Of a DNA stretch of 64,000 nt, positions 35,995 to 49,564 are shown one piece after another. Made by a program: the position numbers and the translations under genes. Under the pieces are notes generated by a model, which searched no databases, had not been told where the DNA came from, and was given only the letters and a program-made list of their open reading frames with translations. Source of the DNA: Paraspadella gotoi (taxonomy: Eukaryota; Chaetognatha); contig CM119268.1 in the NCBI GenBank assembly GCA_051294375.1, positions 8,303,008-8,367,007 on the forward strand, in the 5' to 3' direction. The stretch's first letter is position 1. Every line of letters starts with the position of its first letter.

Positions 35995-36710
35995 AACGAA
36001 TTTTTTTCCGCTCTCGTTCGCTACACTTTCAAAGCGCCTTACCTAATTAACCCGGGCGCCTGGGAACGCCGGAAGCCGTTGCCGAGAGACGCGGCCGTTG
36101 CCGAGATGTGCGACGCCGAGAAACGACGCCGATGAGGTCCCAAGGACGCCGATCGGAATGTGGAAGGGTGATGAGATTAAGGGGATGACGATTTCGTCTC
36201 CTCGAGTTTGAAACGAGTGAAGTTGGAGTCGGGAAAAGTGAGACGAGATTGAAAAATGACGCGGGAATTTCAAAGTTGTTGTTTCTCTTGTTTTGTTTGT
36301 TTTTTTTTGTGTGTGTTTTTTTTATATTGTTGCGTTTTGAAGTAAAGATTGTTAAAAATGAGAATATTTAAAAGTTTAATCACCCTTTAATTACCAGACG
36401 AAAATTTTATCCTTTGTAGTTATTTGTTAATATTTGTGAGTGTATATATCAATTAATTATCCATTTTGAGTCTATGTCGTTGTCGTGGCTTCGTTTGTTG
36501 ATTCTCCGCCGCGATCTGTTTATCCTTGCTTTTTCGCCATTCTAAAAATAAACAAAGATCGACGCCGATGACGACGACGGCGACGACGACGGCGATGTTG
36601 CGAAAAGCTTAATTAGCTGAGAGGAGAGAGAAAAAAGGAGTTTTTAATCATTATTTAAAGGAGAGAAAGTGGGATTAATGGATGTATAAAAGAGCAGAGA
36701 GAGGATAGAA

Positions 36711-37764
<1,054 letters not shown>

Positions 37765-38092
37765 TTTTCACATGATATGACATGACATGACATGTATTCG
37801 GGCATTGCCGAGGTTCACCCCGCTTAGAAGAATGACAGTTGTGACCCGGTGGCTCATTGAGTAAAGCCATCAACTCATGACCACTATGTACCGGGTTCAA
37901 TCCCAACCCGGTACCTACCCTGCGGGAAGCGTAAGGCCGGCCGTTATCCGCCTTAAGGGCATGGCAAACCCTCAAGCCTGGTTCCAAGCCCAGGGACCCA
38001 TTCCAAGGCTGTTAGAGGAGGTTGTAGAAGTTAGGGACAGTCATCTTCAGCCCACGTACCGCCTTATCTACAGACATGACATGATTAAAAAA
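37765..38092 (+). mobile_element. tRNA-derived SINE flanked by ACATG pentamers
   Basis: A GC-richer ~300 bp unit contains an A-box-like TGGCTCATTGAG (from 37850) and a B box GTTCAATCC (37895-37903), 45 bp apart. This is the internal RNA polymerase III promoter layout of tRNA-derived SINEs. The B box sits in a GTACCGGGTTCAATCC region followed by AACCCGGTAC, so it can fold back. (ATGAC)n pentamers occur at 37778-37796 and again at 38076-38090. The tRNA of origin and the family are not identified. Confidence 0.6.
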
Positions 38093-38215
38093 GTTTTAAG
38101 CCGTCTTTTTAAAGATTTCCTGAAGGCGGCACTTGCAGTCCCTAAGATATGAGGTTTTTTCTGTCTTAACAAATGAGCAACTAACTATAGGCCAATTATA
38201 TGCATTTTTAAAGTA

Positions 38216-38305
38216 AGTGGGACTGACCGACGGACAGACATACCGACCGACAGACCGACCCACATACCGACCGAAAAGTGACTTATAGAGTTGCGCAACT
38301 AAAAA
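38216..38305 (+). mobile_element. 3' end fragment of the hairpin-terminated repeat family
   Basis: GGGACTGACCGACGGACAGAC-type units lead to CCGACCGAAAAGTGACTTATAGAGT, then a perfect 12-bp palindrome (AGTTGCGCAACT, 38289-38300) and AAAA. It parallels the right end of the element at 142-2860, with the same flanks and a different palindrome. Confidence 0.6.
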
Positions 38306-39662
38306 GCACGAAAACATGAAACAAAGAAAATTAAGACTAAGTGAGATTCTCAACGGAAGAAAATGGAGAGAAAAGAGGGAAGGAAGAAAAAGGATAGAAA
38401 GATAGAAAGAAAGAAAGTAAGGATAGAAGAGGAAAGAAAATAAAAGCAAAAAATAAATAAATAGGACAAACCCAAAGAAAAACTCTGAAAAGGAGGTGTT
38501 TCCGTCTGGGGAAAAATGAAAAGGAGGGAAGAAGAGAATAACAGAAGGAAAAATACGGAAATAGAAATGAAACGATAGAAATAAAGCTAAAGGAAGGTAG
38601 AAAAAATGAAGCTAATGGAAAAAATACGTTTACAACAAGAAAAGGATTTAAAATTGTTATGTTAAATATAAAAAACTTATTTGAGGTCGTTCGTATTTAT
38701 GTTTGACTCTTTTTTTTTTAACATTTCGGTTATTCAGTTTTGCCTTAAAGTTCAACTAATGTTTCGTCTTATTCAGCACTTTGTTCTTTTGTTTTCAGAT
38801 AATCCGAGTGCCGCCATTTAAATCGGAATTAATTCTTTTTCCAATTATTTATAAAAGCTTTTTTTCTCTTTTTCGCCCACGCGTTTAAAACGAAGTCACT
38901 CTCCCTACTCGTCGCTCAATCCCACCGATTCTGTCAACCACACCTCCTCACTTGCTTTTCCTCTGCTACCTTACCCATTTTTCGTCCCTCACTTCTTGCG
39001 CGCATTCAATAACTCACCCTCTCTGCTTCTCAATTTTCGCTTCAAAAATTTCAGGAAAACTCGGGGTAAGACGACGACGAAGACGACGACAAAGACGACG
39101 AATACAACGACCACGAATATCCATTATCCAATTGTGCGACGAATCTGAAAGTGACGTCAACAATTTTAACGACAATAGAAGTAAATAGGAAAATGCTATG
39201 TGCTAAAAAAGAAGGATTAGGTACTAAAAGAGAATTACACGAGGATTTTATATTATAAGAGTATTATATGAGTATTATAGAGTATAAGATGATAAAAATT
39301 CATACTTAAATAAAGTTTTCAATCAAATGAAAAAAGAAGAAGTGAACGAAGAAATGTTTGATATGGAGAAAGTTTGGGAAGAATCGAAAAATTAAAAAAA
39401 AAATGAATCATCAACTTTGGTACAGAATCACATTAAGCTTGTTTGGATATATTTTCAATAGGTAATGCTCACTATATTCTTTAACTAACTTATTTAATAT
39501 TCCGATTAAGTGTACCATTATCAGATGATAACGCAATAAAATTTAAAAATAATGCAAAGAATGAAAAAGGAATAAATTAAACTGATGTCACTTTTATTCC
39601 ATCGCATCTTCTGCGCCGTTAAGCATGTTTGTCTCTTCGCCGCTAGGACTTCTCTCTTTTTC
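38306..39662. other. Noncoding stretch
   Basis: Purine-rich at 38320-38640 and AT-rich later, with a short GACGAC block near 39070. A perfect TGACGTCA lies near 39153. No gene recognised. Confidence 0.5.
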
Positions 39663-39784
<122 letters not shown>

Positions 39785-39904
39785 TCTTCTATATCGTTTT
39801 TTTCCCCTTTTTTTACATTTTCTTTTCTTCACTTTAGATTTATCACAATGTTTTCTCTCTTGCTCTTTCTACTCTTAAACGAAATTTTTACAATCAATAA
39901 AAAA

Positions 39905-40107
39905 TTAATTATACATTCATTCTGTACCCTTGACCCCTGCCTCGTTTAAGGCTTCCTTTTCTGCCAAAAGATAATAAAATAGCAGGACTCTGCGTCCGCA
40001 ATATTTTAATCAAGACTCTCTCACGGTCCCGTTCATCAACTCCCAGAGTACCTGGCTTCCTTATCAATGAAATGGTATGATGTTTCAATAAACTGTTTCA
40101 ATTATAA
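39905..40107 (+). repeat. Dispersed repeat R2, copy 1
   Basis: Matches 49826-50035 over the blocks ATCAAGAC, CATCAACTCCCAGAG, CTGGCTTCCT, AATGAAATGGTA and a TTCAAT-rich end, with substantial divergence. Likely the 3' part of an old interspersed element. Confidence 0.6.
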
Positions 40108-40850
40108 AAAAAATTATCGCTCTCTTAATTATTAGATTGGGGAAGACTAATTAATGTATTCCGCGCCAGTAGCATCTAATTTCACACGCAACCGCGACGA
40201 CCTCATTGAACTCTTCTCTTATGCTTGATCCAGTTTCCATCCTTTTCCAATTTCGGAACTCACTTATTCCTCTCCCAGACACCTTACCCTCCATCATCCC
40301 TTCTCCAACTTTGCTCATGTTGCGACTATAGTCAATATTCGTTGCTTGTTTTTGCTTGCTCGTTGCGCTTGTCCTTATCGTATTTTTCACTGATTGCTTG
40401 TTTGCGCTTAAACTTCTGTTTTAAATCATGAAATTTTTATTTTCTCTATTGTTTATTGTCGCCATGTTCACATGTCCCGTTTTTTATCATTTTCCATCAG
40501 CCATTTACGGCTTTTTCAGTTATCGGTTACTCATTCTTGTCTTCTTGTCTTGAATTCTAAAATTTTATTCTATCACTTACATCTCGTATCTTGCTTCTTT
40601 TCGGTCATCCACAACTTCTTAATACTTGTCATAAAAACCTAAAAAAAAAGATTTCTTGCCCCTTTCTTTGTCTCTCATTTCGAAAGCTCTTAATAAATGC
40701 CAAATAGTTTCGAACTGAATTAAAATTAATTTTCTTACTCATCTTTTTCTCTTAAGTTTAACCATCATCGTTCATCAACTTCATCAGCTTCATCAACTTC
40801 CCGCCTTCTCACACCTCTCTCCTTTCGTCTTTTCATCTTCTTTGTCTCTC

Positions 40851-40856
40851 TTCCCA

Positions 40857-40889
<33 letters not shown>

Positions 40890-41187
40890 TTCTCTGCTTC
40901 CCTCTCTTTCCCTCTCTTCTCTCTCTCTGACTCTCTCTCTCTGATCTCTCTCTCTCTCCTCGATCTCCCTTCCACTTTCTCCATCTTCCATTCTTTCCTC
41001 TCTCTCTCGTCTCTCTTCTCTCTCTCTTCTCTCCTCTCTCTCTCTCTCTCTCCTATCTCTCTCTCCTCTCACTTCACCTCACTTCCATCTTCTCTCCTTA
41101 ATTCTTTCTCCTCTCTCTATCTCTCTCCTCTCCTTCTCGTCTCACCTCTCTCTCTTTCTTTCCTGCCTTCTTTCTCCTCTCTCCTCG

Positions 41188-41257
<70 letters not shown>

Positions 41258-41287
41258 ACTCACTCTCTCTTCTCTCTCTCTCTCTCT

Positions 41288-41320
<33 letters not shown>

Positions 41321-41376
41321 CTTATCTCCCTTCCACCTTCTCTCCCATCTTTTCTTTCCTCACTCGTCTTCTCTCT

Positions 41377-41417
<41 letters not shown>

Positions 41418-41431
41418 CCCTCTCTCTCCCA
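40851..41431. repeat. Compound (CT)n tract, ~580 bp
   Basis: Alternating pure CT blocks and pyrimidine-rich spacers such as CACTTCCATCTTC. The 285-residue Ser/Leu/Phe frame that crosses it is a composition artefact. Confidence 0.92.
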
Positions 41432-41820
41432 CCTATTTTTCTCCTTCCAATTTTCCCATATTTTTCCATCGTTTTTCTTCCTTTTCGATTTCCTTTCCCT
41501 TCATCGGTTTCGACCCATCACGCAGATCAGCCTTTTCCTAAAAATTCCTCCTTTCACGCATTTGAATCGATTCACCATTTTCTTTCTCCATTTTTTTCGC
41601 CATTCACCGCACCATTTTTCAACACCAATTTTTTCTCATAAAAGTCACCGTTTTTCATCGATGCGCCAAAAAACTTATGGGAGGAAGAGCATCTGTTGAG
41701 AAAACTTGATGTAAACAAACAAAAGTCTAAAAAAAAACAAACCAGACAGATCAGTGATGCAGAAAATGACGGGTTTTATAACATGCAATTTTGTTTATAA
41801 AACTTTTTGTTTATAAAACT

Positions 41821-42201
41821 TTTTCCAGTATGTATCCCTAACAGAACATACGATAATACAAGGTAGTCTTATCCTTATGATAAAAACAATCATACAATAT
41901 AATTTTAATCCCCTAAAAAATTATATATTTTATATTATGAGTTTCTCAACAGGAAAGATGTACGTTATCTATTAGAAAACTGGAACAGAAAGTAATCTAA
42001 CCTTGTGTTGTGTAGATGCACTCTTTATTTCCATAAGACAACACGAACGTCCACATCCCAAACAGATAAATGATATTATATCTAAATATTTAACACAAAA
42101 AATATTTTAACAAATAAATGAAATAATATATAATAGTTATATAATTTTATAGAAATTTAAAAAAATAAAGATAGTGACCTTTTGCAACTTTCATAATCAT
42201 C
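41821..42201. repeat. Dispersed repeat R1, copy 1
   Basis: Diverged match to 47465-47890. Shared blocks include GTATGTATCCCTA-CAGAACATAC, GGTAGTCTTATCC, TATCTATTAGAAAACT, GTAATCTAACCTTGTGTTGT, CAGATAGTGA-like and a GCAA-TTTTCATA end. Confidence 0.7.
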
Positions 42202-42518
42202 GTAAAAACAAACTGACATAATTTTAATACTAAGACGACGCGCGAAAATTTTTAATTCCATGAAGCAAATATCACTCGGTTTTGTCACATTCCTTTTAGT
42301 TTTATCAGGAGGTAGACCTTTTAAAATCGCAACAAAAATAATTATTTCCTCCGACGAAGCCTCGTTTTTTTTTCGTTTTTTTTTGTTTCCAGTAAAATAT
42401 TTTCTTTTCTTTTATGATTATTTTTTAAAATTGAAAATAAAAATTTCCTACTGAAAAAGAAGCGACGACGTCAGCAAAGAGAAATGATTACGCGCCTACT
42501 TTGAGGGTGACGTCGCCG

Positions 42519-42593
42519 TCATCGGCGTCGTCGTCGTCGTTGCCGTCGTCGTCGTCGTCGACGCCGTCGTCGTCGTTGCCGTCGTCGACGCCT
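42519..42593. repeat. (CGT)n trinucleotide repeat
   Basis: CGTCGT/CGCCGTC run next to the promoter-like region that follows. Confidence 0.9.
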
Positions 42594-42599
42594 CGTTAT

Positions 42600-42790
42600 C
42601 ACCATGGTTACTGTTCCTGGTTCCCGTGCGCAGGAGTGGCGCCTTTTTTCGCACGGCGCTAGCGCCACTCGCGCGCCGCGGCCTTTTCGACCAATGAGCG
42701 ATCGAGGAGGGGCGTTTCCGGCCAATCGGAGCGGAAGACGTCGAGGGGGAAACGTACGTGACGTCAGCGGTAGTCGGAGAACCTAGACTA
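42600..42790. promoter_or_regulatory. GC-rich promoter candidate: inverted repeat, two CCAAT boxes, CRE
   Basis: Sharply GC-rich. It contains an inverted repeat (GAGTGGCGC at 42634-42642 and its complement at 42662-42670), a perfect palindrome GGCGCTAGCGCC (42655-42666), CCAAT at 42691-42695 and GGCCAATCGG at 42720-42729 (31 bp apart, NF-Y-type), CGGAAG near 42731 (ETS-type), and a perfect CRE TGACGTCA (42759-42766). NF-Y plus CRE plus ETS clusters are typical of animal promoters. The gene it would serve was not identified. Confidence 0.45.
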
Positions 42791-42876
42791 ACGCTGATCA
42801 CAAAATATAATGTGAATCGTGATGTTTACGAAAAATGGAGAGGAGGGGAGGATTGCTTGAAGAGTCACAAGGGTGG

Positions 42877-42894
42877 GAGAGAGAGAGGAGAGAG

Positions 42895-42954
<60 letters not shown>

Positions 42955-42965
42955 GAGAAAGAGAG
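42877..42965. repeat. (GA)n microsatellite, interrupted
   Basis: GA run with AGAAG breaks. Arg/Glu frames over it are spurious. Confidence 0.9.
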
Positions 42966-43065
42966 AGGAAGCACAGAAAGAGAAGAGAGAAGAGAGAGCG
43001 GAGAGCATAAAGAGAGGCGGGAGAGAGAGAGAAACAGATAACAGACACAGAGAGGAAAAAAAAAA

Positions 43066-43581
43066 GTCATGAGCTGGTTAAGTGGGCGGAGACAAACCTA
43101 AAGAAAGAAATTAAAGAAAAAGAAGAAGAGTCAGCAGAAAAAGAAATTGAAAAGGAAAGATAAAATTATTTTTAGAATTCCTTCAATATTCGATCACGAC
43201 AATGCGTTTTTCATTGTCTGCCAATAGAGAACAAATATTACTTAACGGTTCCATAATCGCTGAAGCCAGAGTTGTCTTCATTCCAAACGAAGTCGTCTTA
43301 GACACAGGATTTAAATGCAATGTCGTTAGTCCCCTCAACGAATCAATAACAAATGAGCAATGTATCAAAAATGTATGTCATATTTTATATTCAAGGAAGA
43401 TGATGGCTGATCTGATAAATCTATAGTATAGACAGACGTAAGGACGAACGGATTACATCGACGCTACGCGACTCGGAAAAAAAACACGAGTGAAAACGCC
43501 GAGAATCTTCATCAGGATTTTCCAGTAATCCCTTTCGCAAGAGAGAGAGAGAGAGAAGAGAGAAGAGAGAGAGAGAGAGAG

Positions 43582-43618
<37 letters not shown>

Positions 43619-44396
43619 AAGAAGAGAATGAAAGAGTAGTCTCTATTGTATTTTAGGGATGACATGCGGATTTTACTCAAGAACGATTATAGTATTGACG
43701 TAACACGTCAACTTAGTCTTCCCAAATAAAAATTAAAAACGTAAAACCTGTGAAAAAGTAAAAACATTAAATATAATCTAAAGTTCTTCGACCAGACCGT
43801 GATTTGAACGGATAGCGTACCTGACTGGTGTCATCACCACATAATCCGAGGTGGCAGCAAGTTTAGACGGATTTAATCCGTTTTTCACTTTAATCACGTT
43901 TTCACTTAGAAATCGTGACGAATTTCGTGACTAATCTCATCGGTTGTTGCGGGATGATTTTAAATATTAGCTCTGAACATCGATGTCATCGTTGTGCAAC
44001 TAATCAAACATATCAACAAATCTACAGTTTTAAAGTTTTTACGTATGTATTTCTAAAAAAAAATCAAGAATGTCAACATTGCAAAAAATATCTCCGGCCT
44101 TTTTTCGAAGCCTTGAGCCCAGTTGGGTTTGTCGCCACAAAAAAGAAAGAGGAAGGGAATATAAATTTGGGTTTGGTGTTCGACCTTTGGGTCAGAGTCC
44201 GCCACTACCGGTGTTGATTAAGAGAGAAAGAGATGAGAGTAGAGAGAGAGAGAGAACGAGAGACTAGAAAGCAAGACGACGGAGCGGGGGGAGAAAGAGC
44301 GAGAGAGAGCGAGGCGGAGAGACGGAAAGCGCGCGGAAGAACGTCGAGAGAGGAAGAACTGAGATCTGAGAGATGGAGAGCCGGGGCCGACCGGGT

Positions 44397-44444
<48 letters not shown>

Positions 44445-44800
44445 TCAGAAAGAGGAAAGATCATAGATACGAAAGAGCTTCCAGATTAGAACGTTCGTGA
44501 GTGAAAGGTTGGAAAGATCTTGCAGATAAAAAAGGTTTTCATAGATGGGATACGACGCCGTTTGATTTGGTGGCGCCTCACATGGATTTGATTAAGACGC
44601 CGTAAAAGATGAACTCCATCTTCGATTTACAAAAAAGCGAAGAGTGATAACAATCTCGTTCGTCGTCGCTGATTTGCGCAATTTTGTCGTTTCTTTGCTG
44701 CAGCAGACGGCATATTAATGAAAACGGCTCCCTTTTCCGAAATCACCCCAATTCTGTTCCTTTGTTTTAATACTTTACTAATATTATTCCATAATCCCTA
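43066..44800. other. Noncoding stretch with GA repeats
   Basis: Includes (GA)n at 43539-43625 and 44398-44447. A 74-residue plus-strand frame (43202-43426) has ordinary composition but no recognised domain. No gene called. Confidence 0.45.
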
Positions 44801-44930
44801 ACCCTAACCATAAACTTTAATCCTTAATCTCAAACTCTACTTTAAACTCTAAACCCCAGTGCATAATCCTAATCACCAACCTTAATCTTTAACCTAATCC
44901 CTAAAATTAAGTCTACCATTCAAAATTTTA
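44785..44930. repeat. Degenerate (CCTAA)n telomere-like patch
   Basis: ATCCCTAACCCTAACC followed by diverged CCTTAATC, CCTAATCA and CCTAATCC units. It resembles decayed interstitial telomere-type repeats but is too degenerate to fix the unit. Confidence 0.4.
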
Positions 44931-44959
44931 ACTTAAAAATTAACTTTCAAAATTCCTTA

Positions 44960-45010
44960 TGAAATTGGTACAACCAATATAAAAATTATTCATTCATTTA
45001 ATAAATAATA
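44960..45010. repeat. Fragment shared with repeat R2
   Basis: GAAATTGGTACAACCAATAT and ATTATTCATTCATTT match the left edge of the R2 copy at 49826. Confidence 0.6.
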
Positions 45011-45382
45011 TATATAAGAAGCTTTTTAAGAAAATAAGGCCAAGAAAACTCGGCCGAATCATACTTTTTTCGCTCATCTCTTTCTGTGCCGAAGAAAAAC
45101 AATTGGGATTTGGGATTTAGGAAAATGAAACCAAGAGACAGAACAACAAAGATATATATAAACAACATTAAATATTTAACCTTCTATCATCGAATTTGAG
45201 TGCAAGCGGGGAAAAAAAAACGAGACATGGTGACCGACCGACTAAAAAGCGATAGTTAGACCGAGGAACAAGAAATTGCGGTTTCGAGACTCGATCGTGT
45301 TATATTTTTGTGATTCTATTTCTTTGTTCACTCTTATCTTCCATACTTCGCCAGATTCACTAATGAGGTCCAACATACGTCT

Positions 45383-45402
45383 CACGTGACACGAGACACG
45401 TG
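45383..45402. promoter_or_regulatory. Pair of CACGTG E-boxes
   Basis: Two palindromic CACGTG sites (45383-45388 and 45397-45402), 14 bp apart, both preceded by A or T and followed by A. These suit bHLH-type factors, but target and function are unknown. Confidence 0.3.
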
Positions 45403-45404
45403 AT

Positions 45405-46998
45405 ACCCATCACAAGTCGCTGCCAAGGACAAGAAATAAATATATAAATTTCTTTCCCATTCCAGTTTTTTCCTTCGGCTCAGTTGAGAAGTTGAAACGG
45501 GATATAAAAGTCATAAAAAAGTCTCCGTTTATCAATTTTCACTCGAAAAAGCCTCGAATCACCACGCCCCCCCACCCCCCCCAAAAAAAAATTAACGTCG
45601 GTACCGGAAATCGTGGGCGTGGCCTCTTCGGTCGACGTCTCATTTCCGACGGAGGAAAATTGAAGAAGTCGATTGGAAACCGGAAGGAACAGCTGAGTTG
45701 CCAGTTGCCAGTTGCCACTGAAGGCGACACTGACGCCGCGTGGGCGCCAGTCGGAAACGCTGTTCGAGAGAGTCGTGCTCGAGAGTCCTTGGAAAAAAAA
45801 AAAGCTAAATGGCATATACTAGCGAAAATTTTTCTATTTTGAACGTCGCCTGTCAAAAAATGGTAAAAAGCAGTCCTCCTTTTTTTTTTAAATGTCACAG
45901 CCAAACTCAGTCACTTTCTCACATACGAGTATGACTTTTATATTATGTTGTATGTTAAAATTTATAAAAAACTTAACTAGACAATTAGTGTACAATCCAT
46001 TTGTATTTAGTTATAACATTTTAATCATACGAAAAAAAAATCACAAATGTATCTCTAGAAGGATTTCTCCCTTGATAAGGTAAGAGGTAAGATTTACACC
46101 GAAATGAAAAACTTCTCATCTCTCGAATCATGAAACTGAAATATTTCTCTCTCTCTCCTCACTAACCCTCTCGTCCTGTCTCTCTCTCACTCACTCACGA
46201 AAAGCTAACCTGAACGCCAGTTTCAAGGCCGAGCGGCGGAAATTAAAACGATAATCGAGAGATGCGCGCTGCTGCGTCGCTCGTTGCTGCGTACTTCTGC
46301 AGCGGCGCTCCTTGCTGCGTTTTTTATATGGAGCTTCAGCTGCTCTTCTTATGCTTTTCCCTGGATCAAGAGGTTTTAAGGTATGTGTCCCTCAACTTTT
46401 CTGACCATACACTCATCCCCACTTCCTCAGCTTCGCCTTCTTCTCGTAAATCTAAAAAACCGTCTACAGTTTTCTTTCCCTTCCTCCGAATATAACTAAT
46501 CGCCACCAACTTTATCTGTCTCACTCTCTCCATTTCTTTCTCTTTCTCTTCCTCTTCCCCCTCTCTACGGTTCTCCTTTCTAATTTCTCGTTCCTCTTCT
46601 CGACCTATCTCTATCTCCAACTTCCCTCCCCCCTCTCATTTCTCCTTCTCTCTCTCCCTTTCTTCCTACCTTTCTTACTTTGACCTATGTTCCTTCCCTT
46701 CCTCCCCCTTCCTCCCTCTCTTCCGGTCCATTCTCTCCATTTTATCCCTCTTTTCCTCGCTCTTTCGCCCTTCCCTTTTTCCTTCCTCCTCCATCCCTCT
46801 CCTCCTCCTCCCCTTCTTTCTCTTCCTCCCTCTCTCCCGCTCTTCTCTCCAGGATCACCTGCCTCCGTCGACTGCGCATCTCGTCCGGATGACCTTTGAC
46901 CCCTCGACCTCCGCCGACGGCGCCGCCAACCGGTCGGCGGATCCTCGACTCCGGGGACGTAATTGCGCGTGAGAGCTTTTGGTCACGAGGAATATTCC
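45405..46998. other. Noncoding stretch
   Basis: A GC-richer patch at 45590-45790 contains GGGCGTGGCC. The remainder is pyrimidine-rich at 46140-46860. No gene recognised. Confidence 0.45.
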
Positions 46999-47119
<121 letters not shown>

Positions 47120-47464
47120 TCCTTATTTCCTTATTTCCTTATTTCCCCCCAACGGATAAAATTTTGGGAAAGGATGGAAAATATCGGTTATCTCGAATAA
47201 AGAAAAACAGTTTTGGTTGAAAAAATATTTCAGAGTCGCGAAATTTGTCTTTGGTTTCCAAATTTGATCCCAATTTTCTTTCTGGAACTAAGGCAAACAT
47301 AACTGAACAAACGACTGACCAAAAAAGTTAGAACAAAACATATGAACATTAAAACGAAAGCAAAAAAGGACCCGATCATTTCATATTTATCTTGTGCGAT
47401 CATTTCTCAAAGAAAAAATATAACTTTAAAATTATATTCATGACATAAAGGTGCCCCTATAGAC

Positions 47465-47890
47465 CTTTCCCCGGTATGTATCCCTATCAGAACATACAAT
47501 TTTACATGGTAGTCTTATCCCTATTGGTAAAAAAAATCATATATAACTTTGGTCACCCCTCAAAAAATTATCCATTCCCACCCCTTTCTGTTCAGCCTCT
47601 TAGATATTATGATTTTTCATTAATGACTTTCTAACAGAAATGATGTGTGATATCTATTAGAAAACTAGGACAGATAGTAATCTAACCTTGTGTTGTATAG
47701 ATGCTCCCTCTATTTCCAGAAGACAACACTGACTTCCCCTTCCCAAATTGAATTATTAGATAAATAAAACATTTTTAAGAAAGAAAGCAATATATATTTG
47801 ATTAAATAATAAGATTAAATACTAAATCCTTCATAAAATATAAAAATAGAAAATAGTGAAACAAGTAATTTGCAAATTTTCATATCATTT
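47465..47890. repeat. Dispersed repeat R1, copy 2 (holds the duplication breakpoint)
   Basis: Diverged counterpart of 41821-42201. The left edge of the 7.1 kb tandem duplication (47686) falls inside it, so its right part reappears at 54808-55015. Confidence 0.7.
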
Positions 47891-49560
47891 ATTTGCTCTT
47901 ATTGCAAACAGGGAAGATTTTTAAATTTATCCTAACTTAATCCTTTCCCTTTCTCTCTGAGCCCAGTTTAGCAAAATAGTTAGTAAAATAATAGTAATAT
48001 TTCTACATTTTTTTAATATCTAAACATGACTTGCTGTTTAAACAAAAAAGTTGCAATCACTTTTTGCCCCCATTTTTTTTTTTCAAAAAAGTTTTCCTTC
48101 CATCATGCACACGAAAAAAAAAGTCAACAGAAGCAATTTTTATCGAAACAAAAAAAAGCAATTTCGAAGGAAAAGTATTTCGCGTCGTCGTCGTCGTCGT
48201 CGTCGTCTCTTGGCAAGAATTGCAATTGCAAATCTGGCAGATTGCGGTTTCGCGCGTGAGAGATTTTCACCCCGATTTCAAACGAAGCAACTTCCCCGTA
48301 GAGGGGGAGCTACTGAAAGGGGTTAGGGGGGCGAACAGAGGGGGTCTGCAGGGAAATTCTGTGCTGGCCTGGGATAGTCCTGAGCAGATCACTCATCCGG
48401 AAACGACATCAAAAAACATTGGAAAACCGTAAAAGTAAAGCGGAATTTAACAAATCGAGGACATGGGAGAATGGAGATTCTTCGCTTTTTTTTTTTTTTT
48501 TCTTTTTTTCTGTTTATCAATCGATTTCCACAAAAAGATAAATAAACGTTCCCTAAAAATGCTTGGAGAGGATCGGCAAGAGAAAAGCCAGAAGGATCAA
48601 GTAGTCCTGCAAAAATACTAAAAATTATCCCGCTATTCGTAAATAAATAATTATAAATATTTTTCAACGCGTAGCGCAGAAATTTGTTTTTATTTTTTCA
48701 GTTTTGAAAAGGTAAAACAAGTGGCGACGCTTAACAGGAGGTTTGCACGACAAAGAAAAGAGCAACCTTTCTTTGTGTCTAAAACTGAAGAAAAAAATTA
48801 CTCTTATTTTTTGATCGATATGTGTGTGCGTAGTCAGAACGATTTCGTTAATAAATATATTTTATTCCAACCATCGTTTAGAATTACAATGCAATCACGA
48901 AGACTAGTACAAATAGAAATTACAAAAAAACTAAGATATTTATCTTAAATAATAAAAATGCAGTAACAAAAACGACGAGATTATATGACGCGATTTCGTA
49001 CGGTTTACGAATCCAACGGCGCTATTCCGACCTAAAAAAAAAAAGAAAACCAAAAAGTCGATTATATACTAATACTATATAGTCATATTCTTGCTAAATT
49101 TATTAACCCACTTAAGGTGATGATATTTAACAGTTGGGACATTTATCAGTAAAATTTGTGCCAAGAAAAAAATAGAAAGAGAAGACAAAGCCCTTTTTCA
49201 ATTATTAATAATATTAATAATACAATTTATAATCATCACTCATTTAATATTATCTTACGAACCCATATTGTATTTCTGAAGGCCCCATTGAAAGAGAGCG
49301 AGGGAGTTCCTGCCGCAAGGGGGCGGAAGTCGCTCTGGATCGTCGCAGGATTTTGTGAAAGTGTTGAAAACGAATCCGCGACGGCAGCGCCCGTTGCGGA
49401 TCACCTGATTCAAGATGGCGGACGGAGTGAGGAAAGACGGAATTCATAGATGGCCATGAAAATAAACTTTCGTGCCACTCACCAAACTGCCGAAGTAACA
49501 TTTTTCACTTTAAATCTTCACATACAGTAATCGTCGCGTAATCATTAATCTCCTTCCGTC
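47891..49560. other. Noncoding part of unit A
   Basis: Includes (CGT)n at 48182-48208 and a GC-richer patch at 49280-49450 with CAAGATGGCGGAC (49411-49423, YY1-like). Frames here are not convincing exons of the neighbouring minus-strand gene. Confidence 0.5.
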
Positions 49561-49564
49561 GACA

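Noticed and set aside
40842-41699. 285-residue Ser/Leu/Phe-rich frame
   Set aside because: Composition follows the compound CT tract. No signal or domain.
43790-43870. tRNA-like segment with GTTCAAATC on the minus strand
   Set aside because: The bases on either side of the loop do not pair as a T arm, and no acceptor stem was found.
49250-49501. Minus-strand frame as a downstream exon of the CBM14 gene
   Set aside because: Contains no CBM14 cysteines and no clear acceptor in the required phase. It is altered by indels in unit B.
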